Virus record (IMG/VR): IMGVR_UViG_3300042887_002068 | Coordinates: 1 to 58,216 of that record | DNA length: 58,216 bases | Reading direction: 5' to 3' (one strand) | DNA from: a virus | In this document: piece after piece, positions 9,557-18,553 of the stretch | How positions within the stretch are numbered: position 1 is the stretch's first letter | Layout of the letters: each line of letters begins with the position of its first letter | Made by a program: the position numbers and the translations under genes | The notes under the pieces: model-generated | What the model saw: the letters and a program-made list of their open reading frames with translations, nothing else | Database searches by the model: none | Told to the model about the DNA's origin: nothing

Positions 9557-12500
9557 TCAGACGGTATTATCTATCTTACTGAACCCGTTTTCCTTCTTTA
9601 TCTCAAGTTGCTTATCTACCATGTCTCGCATAGCGTCAAGATGGCTTATTATAATGATAAAATCAAAGTTTCGCTTTAGATAATCAAATAATGCGTGTAG
9701 CATAGGTATATTATGACCATCTAATGCTGAAAAACCTTCATCTACAACAAGATAGTTTGGTCTTGGTAGATTACTCACGTTGATTAGAGCAACTCTAAGT
9801 GCCAATCCCGATATGAACTTTTCCATACCTGAACATAGTTCAAGCGGCCATTTTTTATCTTCATACTTGATATATACATTCACATTCTTGCCGTCTGTTT
9901 CTATGCTTACACTAAACTCGACAATATGAGATAGTATGTTATTTACTTCTTGTTCAATCTTTGGTATGGCGTCGGATATTATTTGATATGGCACGCCATC
10001 CTTGCCAACGGCAGAAATATAATATTGATATGCGGAAAGATCATCTTCGTATTGTTGTATTGTCAATAGTTGTTTTTCTGATTCTTTGAGTTGATCGACC
10101 GCAGATACTTTCTTGCTATACGCATCCATATGCTCTTTTTCTATGTTTTTGAGCTTAGATGATATGTTTGACGCTTTGATTTTTAGCTCATTGACAATAT
10201 CTTCTATCGCCTTGTTGCTTTCTACAATCTCTTTTGACTTTTCATATAGTTCAATTTGATCTTGTAGTTCTTTGATGCGAGCATCATTTCTTTCAACACC
10301 GGACTTTAGATTTGTTTTTTCAAGTTCTTTCTTGGAAATAAAAGCAGTAAGCGTGTTGAGTATTTCTTTTAGTTTCACGCTTTCTTCATACTTTGATACA
10401 TACTCGGCATATGCTTCCATTTCTGTTTTGATGTTTGATAATGCGTCGGATAGTTCCTTGGCTTCTGTTCTATCGGCAGCAAGGCTTTCTCTGGTTGATA
10501 TAGCATCTTTTACAAAGATATTATCGCAGCAGTATTTACAGTTGGGGTCATATTCGTGTTTATCAAGATGAGCCAACTTCTTCAGCTTTTCAGACACAAT
10601 CGTTTTGAGTTTATCCATCTCGGTTTCAATACGCTGCTTGGTTCTGCTTAGTGTCTGATACTTGTCATGCTTTTCTTTGAGATCGTCTGGAAACTCTTTT
10701 AGCTTGTTGGCGGCGTCAACATATATTGGCTTTTTGGCTGATACTTCAATATCAATCTTTTCAATATTTTCATTTGCCAGCTTGTTTTTTGATACAAGAT
10801 TATCTCGCTCACGAACAATAGGCATTATGTTTGTAGGAACATTTTCAAGTTTTACAATAGTAGCTTTTTTAGCGTCTATTTCGGCATCAACTTCATTCTT
10901 GAACGCCGCTTGTGTTTCTTTTTGTGCGTTCAAGTCATTGATTTTAGAGTCAAGCAGTTCTATATCATTGCTGGTTTGGCTTATTTTCTTCAGCCCATTT
11001 TCTTTGTTGAACAACTTGACCGCACCAGACAGTTCCTTGGTTTTGTCTGCGGCAAGAGAAGCTAGTTTATCAAACAAGTTTAGACCAATAAACTGAGACA
11101 ATAGTTCTTTGCGTTCTGTTTGTCCCATATCAATAAACGAGCCTTGATTGCCTTGTAGAGCAAGTGTAGTCAATACAAAATCATCATAGTCGCCAAGATA
11201 ATCACGTATGATTTCATTGGTGCTGCGGCGAGCTTCGCTGTTGAGGCTTACTTTTTCATCGCCGTTTAGCTTGTAAAAGTTTACATCAACTTTGACATTG
11301 TTCTTTTTGTCTCGCTTGCCTTCACGTTCAATAACGTAATGAACATTGTTTATCTCAAATGTGAACTTGCCACTAAAACTCATCTTTTGCGAGTTCATTA
11401 CGTGCGTGGCCTTGAATGCTCGTGCACTCTTGTCAAACACCGTAAAGCACAACGCATCCATCAATGAACTTTTGCCGCTGGCATTTGCCGCAAATAGTCC
11501 ATATACATCCTCAAGCTTTGTAAAATCAAGAATGTTCTTTTCGCCATAACTAAACATATTGCTGAACTCAAACTTGACTGGCTTCCAGCGAATGTTTCTG
11601 GATGTATCATCCTTGCTTAGTCCAGTATTTAGTTCCTTGTTGATTTTACAGACGGTGTCAATAGTTTCATCGTCCATAACATCCACAAACTTCTTTCGCA
11701 GATAATCCGTGATGATTTTGTTCTGATAATCAATATTGCCGATTTGATTTAGATTTGATATGTTTTGTGCTTGAGCAACCTTGGTGGCACCATCTGTATC
11801 TACTCTTACATATATCAAGTCGGTGATTTCATATGTTTTGCGTAGTTCATTGATTACCTTCTTTACTTCTGTCGCAACACTTTCCTTACAACGCACACGT
11901 AGTTTTGGCTTACGTGGCATTGTGGTTATGTCAGTAATCAGTTTGCCGTCATCAACATCTATCGTAAAATACCCATAGTCGTTTGGTATTTCAACATGAG
12001 AATATGTTCTTTGCTTGATGTTCCATAGCGATAGTCCGTGTCCAAGCAATGCTTCGCCGTGGTTCTGCTGGATAAGAGACCCCGCATAACGTATAATAGG
12101 TTTTTCATTAGTTTCATCATATTGCTGTAAATCTTGAGCCATATGAATATCACCAAGCATGGCAATATCGTGCCCATCAAATAGTTCGTTGGTTATTGTT
12201 TTATCCGAGACCGCATATCCTATATCTGTGCGAGCATTTAGTACTCCGCCGTGATATAAAGCGATTTTTGTATCAAAACTGGTCTTTATCTTTTTGGTTA
12301 CATTCTTGAGCTTGATGTATTTGGTAACGTCGTCAAATACACTCATATTATTGATGAGCAAATTTGCGGCACCATACAAGCCGGTATTCTTTAGATAAAA
12401 AAGTTTATTGTGCTTTAGATTATCAACGATAGGAGAAATACTATCAAGACGAGTAGCATTAGTAAGCAAACAATCGTGATTGCCTGCGATGATAATCGTT

Positions 12501-12763
12501 GGTCTAAGTTCTGATAGTTTATGAAAAAACTCACTTGTAATCTGAACTGCTTCTGGGCTCAAATCAACTTTGCTATGAAGTGTGTCGCCAGTATTGATAA
12601 TAACCGTGTTTTCTGGCGTCTTTGATATTTCAGCATACAGCTTCTCAAACGCTTCTCTATATTCTTCGTGGCGTTTTGTAAGACGAATATGTATGTCGGA
12701 TATATGAACAACATAATCAATCTTACTTAGTCCTATATCCAACTTTTCAAATGTATCTACCAT
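9557..12763 (-). CDS. Fused Mre11-Rad50-type recombination nuclease/ATPase (T4 gp47+gp46, SbcD+SbcC)
   Basis: One 1068-residue chain joins two proteins that are separate in T4 and E. coli. Residues 15-240 are a calcineurin-like nuclease: DIH at 23-25, GD at 59-60, GNHD at 94-97, HGG at 171-173, GDIH at 204-207. Residues 395 onward are the SMC-like ATPase: Walker A (AANASGKSS, about 425-433), a long coiled coil, a CKYC zinc hook near 739, the signature LCSGMEKFISG near 972, and Walker B (YLVVDEGFSALD) near 1002. All catalytic motifs are intact. The pair processes double-strand ends for recombination-dependent replication. It begins 4 bases after the primase stop with AGGAAA as ribosome-binding site, so the two genes are co-transcribed from the promoter at 13753-13780. 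Confidence 0.95.
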   Translation of the reverse strand: MVDTFEKLDIGLSKIDYVVHISDIHIRLTKRHEEYREAFEKLYAEISKTPENTVIINTGDTLHSKVDLSPEAVQITSEFFHKLSELRPTIIIAGNHDCLLTNATRLDSISPIVDNLKHNKLFYLKNTGLYGAANLLINNMSVFDDVTKYIKLKNVTKKIKTSFDTKIALYHGGVLNARTDIGYAVSDKTITNELFDGHDIAMLGDIHMAQDLQQYDETNEKPIIRYAGSLIQQNHGEALLGHGLSLWNIKQRTYSHVEIPNDYGYFTIDVDDGKLITDITTMPRKPKLRVRCKESVATEVKKVINELRKTYEITDLIYVRVDTDGATKVAQAQNISNLNQIGNIDYQNKIITDYLRKKFVDVMDDETIDTVCKINKELNTGLSKDDTSRNIRWKPVKFEFSNMFSYGEKNILDFTKLEDVYGLFAANASGKSSLMDALCFTVFDKSARAFKATHVMNSQKMSFSGKFTFEINNVHYVIEREGKRDKKNNVKVDVNFYKLNGDEKVSLNSEARRSTNEIIRDYLGDYDDFVLTTLALQGNQGSFIDMGQTERKELLSQFIGLNLFDKLASLAADKTKELSGAVKLFNKENGLKKISQTSNDIELLDSKINDLNAQKETQAAFKNEVDAEIDAKKATIVKLENVPTNIMPIVRERDNLVSKNKLANENIEKIDIEVSAKKPIYVDAANKLKEFPDDLKEKHDKYQTLSRTKQRIETEMDKLKTIVSEKLKKLAHLDKHEYDPNCKYCCDNIFVKDAISTRESLAADRTEAKELSDALSNIKTEMEAYAEYVSKYEESVKLKEILNTLTAFISKKELEKTNLKSGVERNDARIKELQDQIELYEKSKEIVESNKAIEDIVNELKIKASNISSKLKNIEKEHMDAYSKKVSAVDQLKESEKQLLTIQQYEDDLSAYQYYISAVGKDGVPYQIISDAIPKIEQEVNNILSHIVEFSVSIETDGKNVNVYIKYEDKKWPLELCSGMEKFISGLALRVALINVSNLPRPNYLVVDEGFSALDGHNIPMLHALFDYLKRNFDFIIIISHLDAMRDMVDKQLEIKKENGFSKIDNTV

Positions 12764-12767
12764 AATA

Positions 12768-13742
12768 TTATTTTCCTAATCTTAAACAGGTTAGTGCCCC
12801 AAAGTCAAGCACATCCGTTTGTTTAATCTGGTTTATAGTTTTTTCAAATCCAAGCACGTTGGGATCTTTGCCTTCTAAACGCACAAGCTTGGCAGTTTTT
12901 CCAAGAGATTGTATAAACTTCGCAATCTTGATGGCACTATTCAACGCATCATCGTCCAACACAATATTGACTTCAGGACATTTGCTGGAAGTTATTGCTG
13001 CCTGAAGTTTTTTGCTCATTGTTTTACCAAACAGCGGTATGGCATTACGTTTGAGCGATATAGCATCGAGTGCACCTTCGCACAGATATATTGGATAATC
13101 AAAGTCTATCATATTCTCAAACCCAATGATATTCTTGCTAAATTCACTATTCTTATATTTGTAGCCGTCATCATAATAACTGCGGCAACTATAAAAGTTC
13201 AGATTGTTATCTTTGTCGTATGATGGAAATACAAGACGATTGGCAAATGGACCCTTTGCGCAATATCCAATGTTGTATTTTACAATATCACACAACGATA
13301 GTTTGCGTTTCTTGGCATAGTTGAACGCGACTTTATATTCTCTGCTGCCGTCATTTTCTGCCAAACTCTTGAAGTCAGGCATAAGAGAAAGTGATTCCGT
13401 TTTTTCAACTTCAACTTCACCAACTTTGAGTGATAAAATCTTGCTGTCAAACTCTGATAAATTTGATTTGTGCCCGGTATATCGGTCATTATCCCGCACT
13501 TTGTCCAATATATCGGACGTTACGTTCATTCGCTTAAACAGCCAATATAATCCACGACCCTTGGCGTGACATACCCAGCAATTCCATTTTTGGGGATCAT
13601 CCAGACACACTTCCATCTTTGTCTTATGATGGTGGCAGAAAGGACAATGATATACTATATTGTTGCCTTTACGCAGCCTGCCAGTTTCCTTGAATGCTCT
13701 GTTCAGCAAACTGGTAAGTTCTGTTATTTTTAATGATGACAT
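12768..13742 (-). CDS. DNA primase, zinc-finger plus Toprim (DnaG-like)
   Basis: A 324-residue primase that would make RNA primers at the phage replication fork. Residues 31-58 form a CHC2-like zinc ribbon (CPFC at 33-36, CWVC at 55-58). The catalytic Toprim part carries YLCEGALDA near 214 (conserved Glu) and IVLDDDA near 260 (Asp cluster). It is shorter than cellular DnaG (about 580 aa) and lacks a visible helicase-binding domain, as in many phages. A TTGACT-16-TATAGT promoter ends only 10 bases before the ATG, leaving a leader of a few bases and no Shine-Dalgarno. It is first in a two-gene operon with the fused nuclease-ATPase. Confidence 0.9.
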   Translation of the reverse strand: MSSLKITELTSLLNRAFKETGRLRKGNNIVYHCPFCHHHKTKMEVCLDDPQKWNCWVCHAKGRGLYWLFKRMNVTSDILDKVRDNDRYTGHKSNLSEFDSKILSLKVGEVEVEKTESLSLMPDFKSLAENDGSREYKVAFNYAKKRKLSLCDIVKYNIGYCAKGPFANRLVFPSYDKDNNLNFYSCRSYYDDGYKYKNSEFSKNIIGFENMIDFDYPIYLCEGALDAISLKRNAIPLFGKTMSKKLQAAITSSKCPEVNIVLDDDALNSAIKIAKFIQSLGKTAKLVRLEGKDPNVLGFEKTINQIKQTDVLDFGALTCLRLGK

Positions 13743-13752
13743 TTACCATACC

Positions 13753-13780
13753 ACTATACAGATAATGGTAAAGTAGTCAA
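13753..13780 (-). promoter_or_regulatory. Sigma70-like promoter for primase operon
   Basis: TTGACT (13775-13780) and TATAGT (13753-13758) with 16 bases between, reading toward the primase. The -10 ends 10 bases before the ATG. Confidence 0.65.
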
Positions 13781-13786
13781 CTAATA

Positions 13787-13814
13787 AAAAACCCGCCGTA
13801 TTTGGCGGGTTTTT
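13787..13814 (-). terminator. Rho-independent terminator (bidirectional)
   Basis: Stem ACCCGCC/GGCGGGT extended by A/T pairs, 6-base loop, with T runs on both strands. It ends minus-strand transcription from the 156-aa tagged gene and insulates the primase promoter. Confidence 0.85.
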
Positions 13815-13846
13815 GTAATTTATTATTTATCTAATTTTCGTCCCCC

Positions 13847-14317
13847 TCAATCGCTTTCTAGTTTCTCAATTCCCCGAATAATTGCATCCGTGATGTCTGT
13901 TGTTTTTTCAGCTTTTGTGACATCTTCTTTAACAGCATTAAACTGCTCTCCCCATATTCTAACACTGATAGTAGCCTTCCGCGAGCCTCTATCCAAAGTT
14001 AATGTAACTTTGTATAATTGTTCTACTCCACTTTTTTTTAATTTTTCAAAAGTTAATAATTGAGTTGACCCCCCGTCGAATGCTGGTCCGCTTATCGCCG
14101 TTACTGGATAAAAGCTGTAACTAGTATTCGGCATATTATATATTTTTGATTTTCTCAATTCTTTCAGAATTTTACTACCAAGTTCGTCCATAAATTTGTC
14201 TTGTTCGCCAAGTTTTGACAATGAATCCAAGTATTGGTTGTAAATTGTCGAAGCATTGCTTCCTCCAACTTCTTCAATTACTTCTCTAATCAATTGTTTT
14301 AGTTCGCTTCTTTTCAT
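13847..14317 (-). CDS. Unknown protein with shared MKRSELKQLIREV N-terminal tag
   Basis: A 156-residue protein of unknown function. Its first 17 residues (MKRSELKQLIREVIEEV) are nearly the same as the start of the protein at 35957-36658 and resemble that at 29004-29459, although the rest of the three proteins is unrelated. The remaining part is soluble alpha/beta with a Ser/Thr-rich middle. An ATATTTAT box lies about 28 bases upstream and a strong terminator follows, so it may be a single-gene late unit. The shared start could be a prohead-targeting tag of the kind used by T4 internal proteins; that is a hypothesis. There is no signal peptide or membrane segment. Confidence 0.75.
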   Translation of the reverse strand: MKRSELKQLIREVIEEVGGSNASTIYNQYLDSLSKLGEQDKFMDELGSKILKELRKSKIYNMPNTSYSFYPVTAISGPAFDGGSTQLLTFEKLKKSGVEQLYKVTLTLDRGSRKATISVRIWGEQFNAVKEDVTKAEKTTDITDAIIRGIEKLESD

Positions 14318-14369
14318 AATGATATATCTCTAAAAGGTTATCTTAATAAATATAATGCTAAAACGGTAA

Positions 14370-14861
14370 TCAACCAGCCAAACTTAATACTATGGCGTCT
14401 CGCACATCTTCCATCCTTTTATCAGGATTTCCTTTTTTATTTAAAACAGACCATTTTGATAAATCGTATTGTTTCTCCAATTCGGCTTTTACAAAATCTT
14501 TAGCCTTGACGCCTTTAGCGCGCGCCGCACCAAGTGCTTTTTTACGAGCAGTTTGTGCGTGAATACTATCTACACATACACCATAATGATTTTCAAGTAT
14601 ATAACCTACTACAGCCTTGTTCTTGACCAGTTTAATAATGACTTGCTGTGAAGTACCCCCACCAGCAAACCCAAACAAGCTTTCTTCAATCATTATTTTA
14701 TCAAAACTGTGACCAACCAGAGTTTTTATAATAAGGTCTGCTTTATCTTTATACTTCTCGGCGTTTGATATATCAATATAGCCGCAAGATAGTATTTCTT
14801 TATTTTCTGTAATAGCCCATCCACAAGTTGTTGTGGATAAGTCAAGACCCAACACTTTCAT
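14370..14861 (-). CDS. RuvC-like Holliday junction resolvase
   Basis: A 163-residue RNase H-fold nuclease that would cut four-way junctions made during recombination and before packaging. Visible acidic residues in the expected places are Asp7 in VLGLDLS, Glu59/Glu60 in IMIEES, and Asp152/Asp155 in EDVRDAIVLSL. The length matches bacterial RuvC (about 170 aa). No Shine-Dalgarno is seen before ATG 14861. It sits between recombination genes and the structural block, consistent with a role in genome maturation, and probably supplies the job of T4 gp49, which belongs to another fold. Confidence 0.88.
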   Translation of the reverse strand: MKVLGLDLSTTTCGWAITENKEILSCGYIDISNAEKYKDKADLIIKTLVGHSFDKIMIEESLFGFAGGGTSQQVIIKLVKNKAVVGYILENHYGVCVDSIHAQTARKKALGAARAKGVKAKDFVKAELEKQYDLSKWSVLNKKGNPDKRMEDVRDAIVLSLAG

Positions 14862-14879
14862 ATAACCATTTATAATAAA

Positions 14880-15227
14880 TCAACCGTGATATGTAGAATT
14901 GCTGTGTCGCAGCGTGTTTCTGGCATAATTCAATGCAGAATTGCTGAATCCACCATTTCTGGTAATAAACGGTATGAACGAGCTTGGTTGAAATGTACGA
15001 GTATATTGATTGTCAATATAATTATTTGTGGATTGATATACTGGACCGCCTGCCTTATAACTTTCTCCCCATCCTCTGTCCCCAATGCCGTTTCTTGGTG
15101 CAATCAAATGCGACCGAATATTGCCATACACAGATGCTCCAAGACGAGGATCGGTATGTATAGTTCTATATAATGTTTCTAATCTTTCAGGACCAGATGG
15201 TTTTGCGATTGGGTCGAGTGCTGACAT
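14880..15227 (-). CDS. Small unknown protein, probably virion-associated
   Basis: A 115-residue protein rich in Asn, Tyr, Ser and Arg with no recognised domain, signal peptide or membrane segment. It has one of the few strong ribosome-binding sites in the window (AGGAG, 10 bases before the ATG), so high expression is likely. An ATATTTAT box lies 23 bases upstream. It sits at the end of the structural gene run, which suggests a virion part, but nothing in the sequence identifies it. Confidence 0.65.
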   Translation of the reverse strand: MSALDPIAKPSGPERLETLYRTIHTDPRLGASVYGNIRSHLIAPRNGIGDRGWGESYKAGGPVYQSTNNYIDNQYTRTFQPSSFIPFITRNGGFSNSALNYARNTLRHSNSTYHG

Positions 15228-15263
15228 ATGTATTTTCTCCTATTATTTATTATAAATATAATG

Positions 15264-18200
15264 TTACGTATCAAAACGAACAACAATATTAAGCGGCCAA
15301 TCAATTAAGTTTTTTACAGGTCTTCCCAATTTACCAACAGCTACAAGTTCGTTTCCGTCATACAAGCCAATAGTTGTTATAAACGGAGCCAAATATGAAC
15401 CTGTAGGGTCGTATGATGAACTATATTGATACTCTAAGAAATATGGACTTACTTTTGCATTATCGCTACGACAATATGTGTTCAGATATTCTTTGATTTC
15501 TTTTACATATCTACGTGTAGAGTCTTCGTTAATCAACAAGTTTAATCTGTCTGGAGTAAGACGCTGTAGATAATACAATGAAAGTATGTTTCCATCATTT
15601 AAGTTTATTTTTCCGTCACCATCAATATCAAGTAACCCCGTGTTTACCAAATTATTTTCTATATAATCAAACGCAGTTTTGGTGAATGCATTAAATGATG
15701 AGCTTGCTAAATATGCCGCCTCATCACTTTCCAATAACAACACATCCTCGGATTCAAGTTGTAGTATGTCATTATTCCACCAACTATAATCTTTAAGACT
15801 ATCTTGTTCTAAAATAATTCCATTATCGTCAAACACGAATTCTTCAAAGAATTTTCTCTTTTGCAAATAACGCATTATCAAATCAACGTCATTAAAATCA
15901 AAAACGCCATCTTGATTTACGTCAAACAACAATGAGCTTTGCACAAGTGCAGTAGGATTAATACTATAATTAAATTCTCCCGGTCTAATAGAAATTAGAT
16001 GTTCGTGCTCGTATATTGCATGAGAACCTTGATAATTTAAATCAAATCCACGAGAACCTGTACCAGTGAATATATTGTAATAATTGGACGATGTATTTGT
16101 TAATACAAAATATCCATTCTTATAAAATACATTTCCGATTAATGGGCTGGTCTGGTAATTGCTAAGATTATAAACATAAACTGAACCGGAACAATTTGAT
16201 GGAAACCCCAGTAAGTTATTTGGGTCAGAAATAGACTCTGTGGCCGAGGCTGTGGCAAGGTGTACAACAGGTGCACCAACCGTCAAAAAGTCAGAACAAA
16301 CGCAGACAGAATATCCATAAATATTACTTGGTTTGTATGCTTCTTTGTTTCGCTTTATCATGCCTGTCAGTTTCCAAGCATCCGACGCATCGTCATAATT
16401 ATATACAGTTACTCTACCCAATACTCCGGACGTATCTTCGGACGAAGTTGAAGCGTATGAATAATTTTGTAATACATATTGTCCATCAACATAATCGACG
16501 CTTGTACCGGTTGTGTCGGACCAAGATGTTACCGCAGCAAAATTTCCATCAACAGACACAGATTTTCCAAAATTATTATTTTTTGTATATTGCCTGTCAC
16601 CAAATGTTTTTAGAGATTTCCAATAACTGGATGTTCCGCACTGCGGCATATATCTATAAAAATAAGCTGCCCCAAGAACAGTTGCTCCACCAGAGTATGA
16701 AGAATATGGAATAAATGCCTTATCGCTCAAGCATCCAACAACTATTGTCGGATAACTTACAGAGACCGAAGTTCCAAATCCATCCGTTGTTATTTCTGTA
16801 GAAGTAACATCGTTATTGTATAGTGCAAGAGACATATCCAAGTCTCCGTATGTATTATCTCTTCTGAGTATCTTACATTCTCCCCAAGACGCTGTGGGAC
16901 ATTCTCCGTATGAAGCAGAATAGTATGAGCAAGTGAATACTGCGGCATATCCATTTCCACTCTTGTATGTTCCCACAACTAAACTACCAGAATCTAAAGA
17001 AACACACCATCCGAATTTATCACCGGAAGCAAGCACGCTTGATGTAACGACCGCTTCATATACCCAAGTATAACTACCAGACAATGCGCCAGAAGCAATA
17101 GTTCTTTCATTATATATCGTATATGATCCAGATTCTGTTATAAGTTCTCCACAAAAATCATCCTGTGGGGCAACAGTTTGCCAGAATGAACTGGTTTGTA
17201 TGTTGTCACACCCATTACTAAAATATCTCTTTCTTCTGAAAATATAAACTGCACCAGATCCACTTACATTTGGTGCACCGACCGCCAACGTGTCGTCATC
17301 CAACGCAACAGAATGTCCAAAATAATCATTGTCCGTTGCTCCCTGTAATATATTGACGAGTCCCCAGTTATCTATGCCGCCCTTGTCTCTATTGTATACA
17401 AATACATAGCCAGGAAATGAACCAGACAAACATATAGATCCGGAAGATGAGCCAATCGCGAGAAAATTATCTCTCACCGAGACGGATTGACCAAACGTGT
17501 CTGTGAAATACGAAGAACTTGCCTGAAACTCTGGTATTGAATATGGGAATGTATCATCAACGTCAAAATCAGTGAAAAATCCAGAATCCGTAAATGGACA
17601 ATTAAATTTTTTAACTAGTCTGTGAACTCCGGTATTGTCGTCGTATTTAAATATCGCTGCATATCCCAACGAAGGTCTATACAAGCTATACTTGTCTATT
17701 GAAGACCCAACAGCAACATACTTGTACCACGAACTGACCGATTCACCGAAGTGCTCATTGTCCGATTGAAAATTATCTACAACAGAACTGCTATCAAATA
17801 AAATGGAAGATGTTCCAACATAAGAAACATTCATTCCTATACTGGCATACTCTTTTGCGGAGACTACATCTATTTTATGGACTATGCCATTGCCCAGGTT
17901 CAAATAAAATTCTCCACTTGAAGTATCCCAATATGGTCTTGGATATATGTTTTTTACCCCACCCAAAGTTGTATATGTAGAAAAGTGAGAACCGCTGACA
18001 TACAAATTAGTGTACCCGTCATCTAATATTCTATATTCTTCATGTGGATTTGAGTTGTCGGTAATTACCACGGAGCTTGGTCTTACTTTGTCACCAAATG
18101 CGTTATGATTTAGTGCCAACGAAACAACTCTATCATTTATGCTTCTAACTTCTCTTTTTCCAGTTACTTTATCGGTTGTATAACTTTCTACGCCAAACAA

Positions 18201-18494
18201 CTCAGTGAAGTTGTTCTTGTTTCTATAAAACATAGCGTCAGTGAGACTATATATGTTTCTTGCGTATTTCCCAGAAGGATTGATTGGCTCTAACGAGGCA
18301 GAATAATATGGACTACCGGATGGATAAAAAATAGATGATATTTTCTTACCTTCGTTTATCTCACAAAACTGATTGTAATATGTGCTATATCCATATGCAT
18401 CAACAGAAGACGAATCAACACTTTGAACTGTCCAGTTCTTGAACGTATTGAATGGCCTTATTGTGATATCCCCTGCGGAGAACTGTTTTATCAT
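15264..18494 (-). CDS. Tail/baseplate protein with inserted FG-GAP-like beta-propeller and dockerin-like repeats
   Basis: A 1076-residue protein. The outer parts match the paralogue at 18554-19648: similar start (MIKQF versus MIFKQF), a shared LALNHNAFGDKVRP-like segment, NYSxNPT, and the C-terminal ITTIGLYDGNELVAVGKL. Between them, about residues 190-790, lie at least six FG-GAP-like units (FGHSVALDDDTLAVGAP, FGQSVSVRDNFLAIG, FGTSVSVSYPTIVVG), predicting a beta-propeller. Near residues 856 and 951 are two dockerin-type calcium loops (DVNQDGVFDFND, DIDGDGKINLND), set unusually far apart by some 65 extra residues. The likely location is the virion surface, with calcium-dependent binding or folding. 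The start is ATG 18494; a TATAAATA/ATATTTAT element lies about 11 bases before it and there is no Shine-Dalgarno. Confidence 0.8.
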   Translation of the reverse strand: MIKQFSAGDITIRPFNTFKNWTVQSVDSSSVDAYGYSTYYNQFCEINEGKKISSIFYPSGSPYYSASLEPINPSGKYARNIYSLTDAMFYRNKNNFTELFGVESYTTDKVTGKREVRSINDRVVSLALNHNAFGDKVRPSSVVITDNSNPHEEYRILDDGYTNLYVSGSHFSTYTTLGGVKNIYPRPYWDTSSGEFYLNLGNGIVHKIDVVSAKEYASIGMNVSYVGTSSILFDSSSVVDNFQSDNEHFGESVSSWYKYVAVGSSIDKYSLYRPSLGYAAIFKYDDNTGVHRLVKKFNCPFTDSGFFTDFDVDDTFPYSIPEFQASSSYFTDTFGQSVSVRDNFLAIGSSSGSICLSGSFPGYVFVYNRDKGGIDNWGLVNILQGATDNDYFGHSVALDDDTLAVGAPNVSGSGAVYIFRRKRYFSNGCDNIQTSSFWQTVAPQDDFCGELITESGSYTIYNERTIASGALSGSYTWVYEAVVTSSVLASGDKFGWCVSLDSGSLVVGTYKSGNGYAAVFTCSYYSASYGECPTASWGECKILRRDNTYGDLDMSLALYNNDVTSTEITTDGFGTSVSVSYPTIVVGCLSDKAFIPYSSYSGGATVLGAAYFYRYMPQCGTSSYWKSLKTFGDRQYTKNNNFGKSVSVDGNFAAVTSWSDTTGTSVDYVDGQYVLQNYSYASTSSEDTSGVLGRVTVYNYDDASDAWKLTGMIKRNKEAYKPSNIYGYSVCVCSDFLTVGAPVVHLATASATESISDPNNLLGFPSNCSGSVYVYNLSNYQTSPLIGNVFYKNGYFVLTNTSSNYYNIFTGTGSRGFDLNYQGSHAIYEHEHLISIRPGEFNYSINPTALVQSSLLFDVNQDGVFDFNDVDLIMRYLQKRKFFEEFVFDDNGIILEQDSLKDYSWWNNDILQLESEDVLLLESDEAAYLASSSFNAFTKTAFDYIENNLVNTGLLDIDGDGKINLNDGNILSLYYLQRLTPDRLNLLINEDSTRRYVKEIKEYLNTYCRSDNAKVSPYFLEYQYSSSYDPTGSYLAPFITTIGLYDGNELVAVGKLGRPVKNLIDWPLNIVVRFDT

Positions 18495-18505
18495 ATATAG
18501 ATAAA

Positions 18506-18513
18506 TATTTATA
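18506..18513 (-). promoter_or_regulatory. T4-like late promoter octamer
   Basis: TATAAATA on the coding strand, 11 bases before the 1076-aa gene. It overlaps an ATATTTAT box, so the site is almost palindromic and the active orientation cannot be told. Confidence 0.4.
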
Positions 18514-18553
18514 ACCCGCAGTATTTGACCACATTCATGTGGTACTTTCTATA

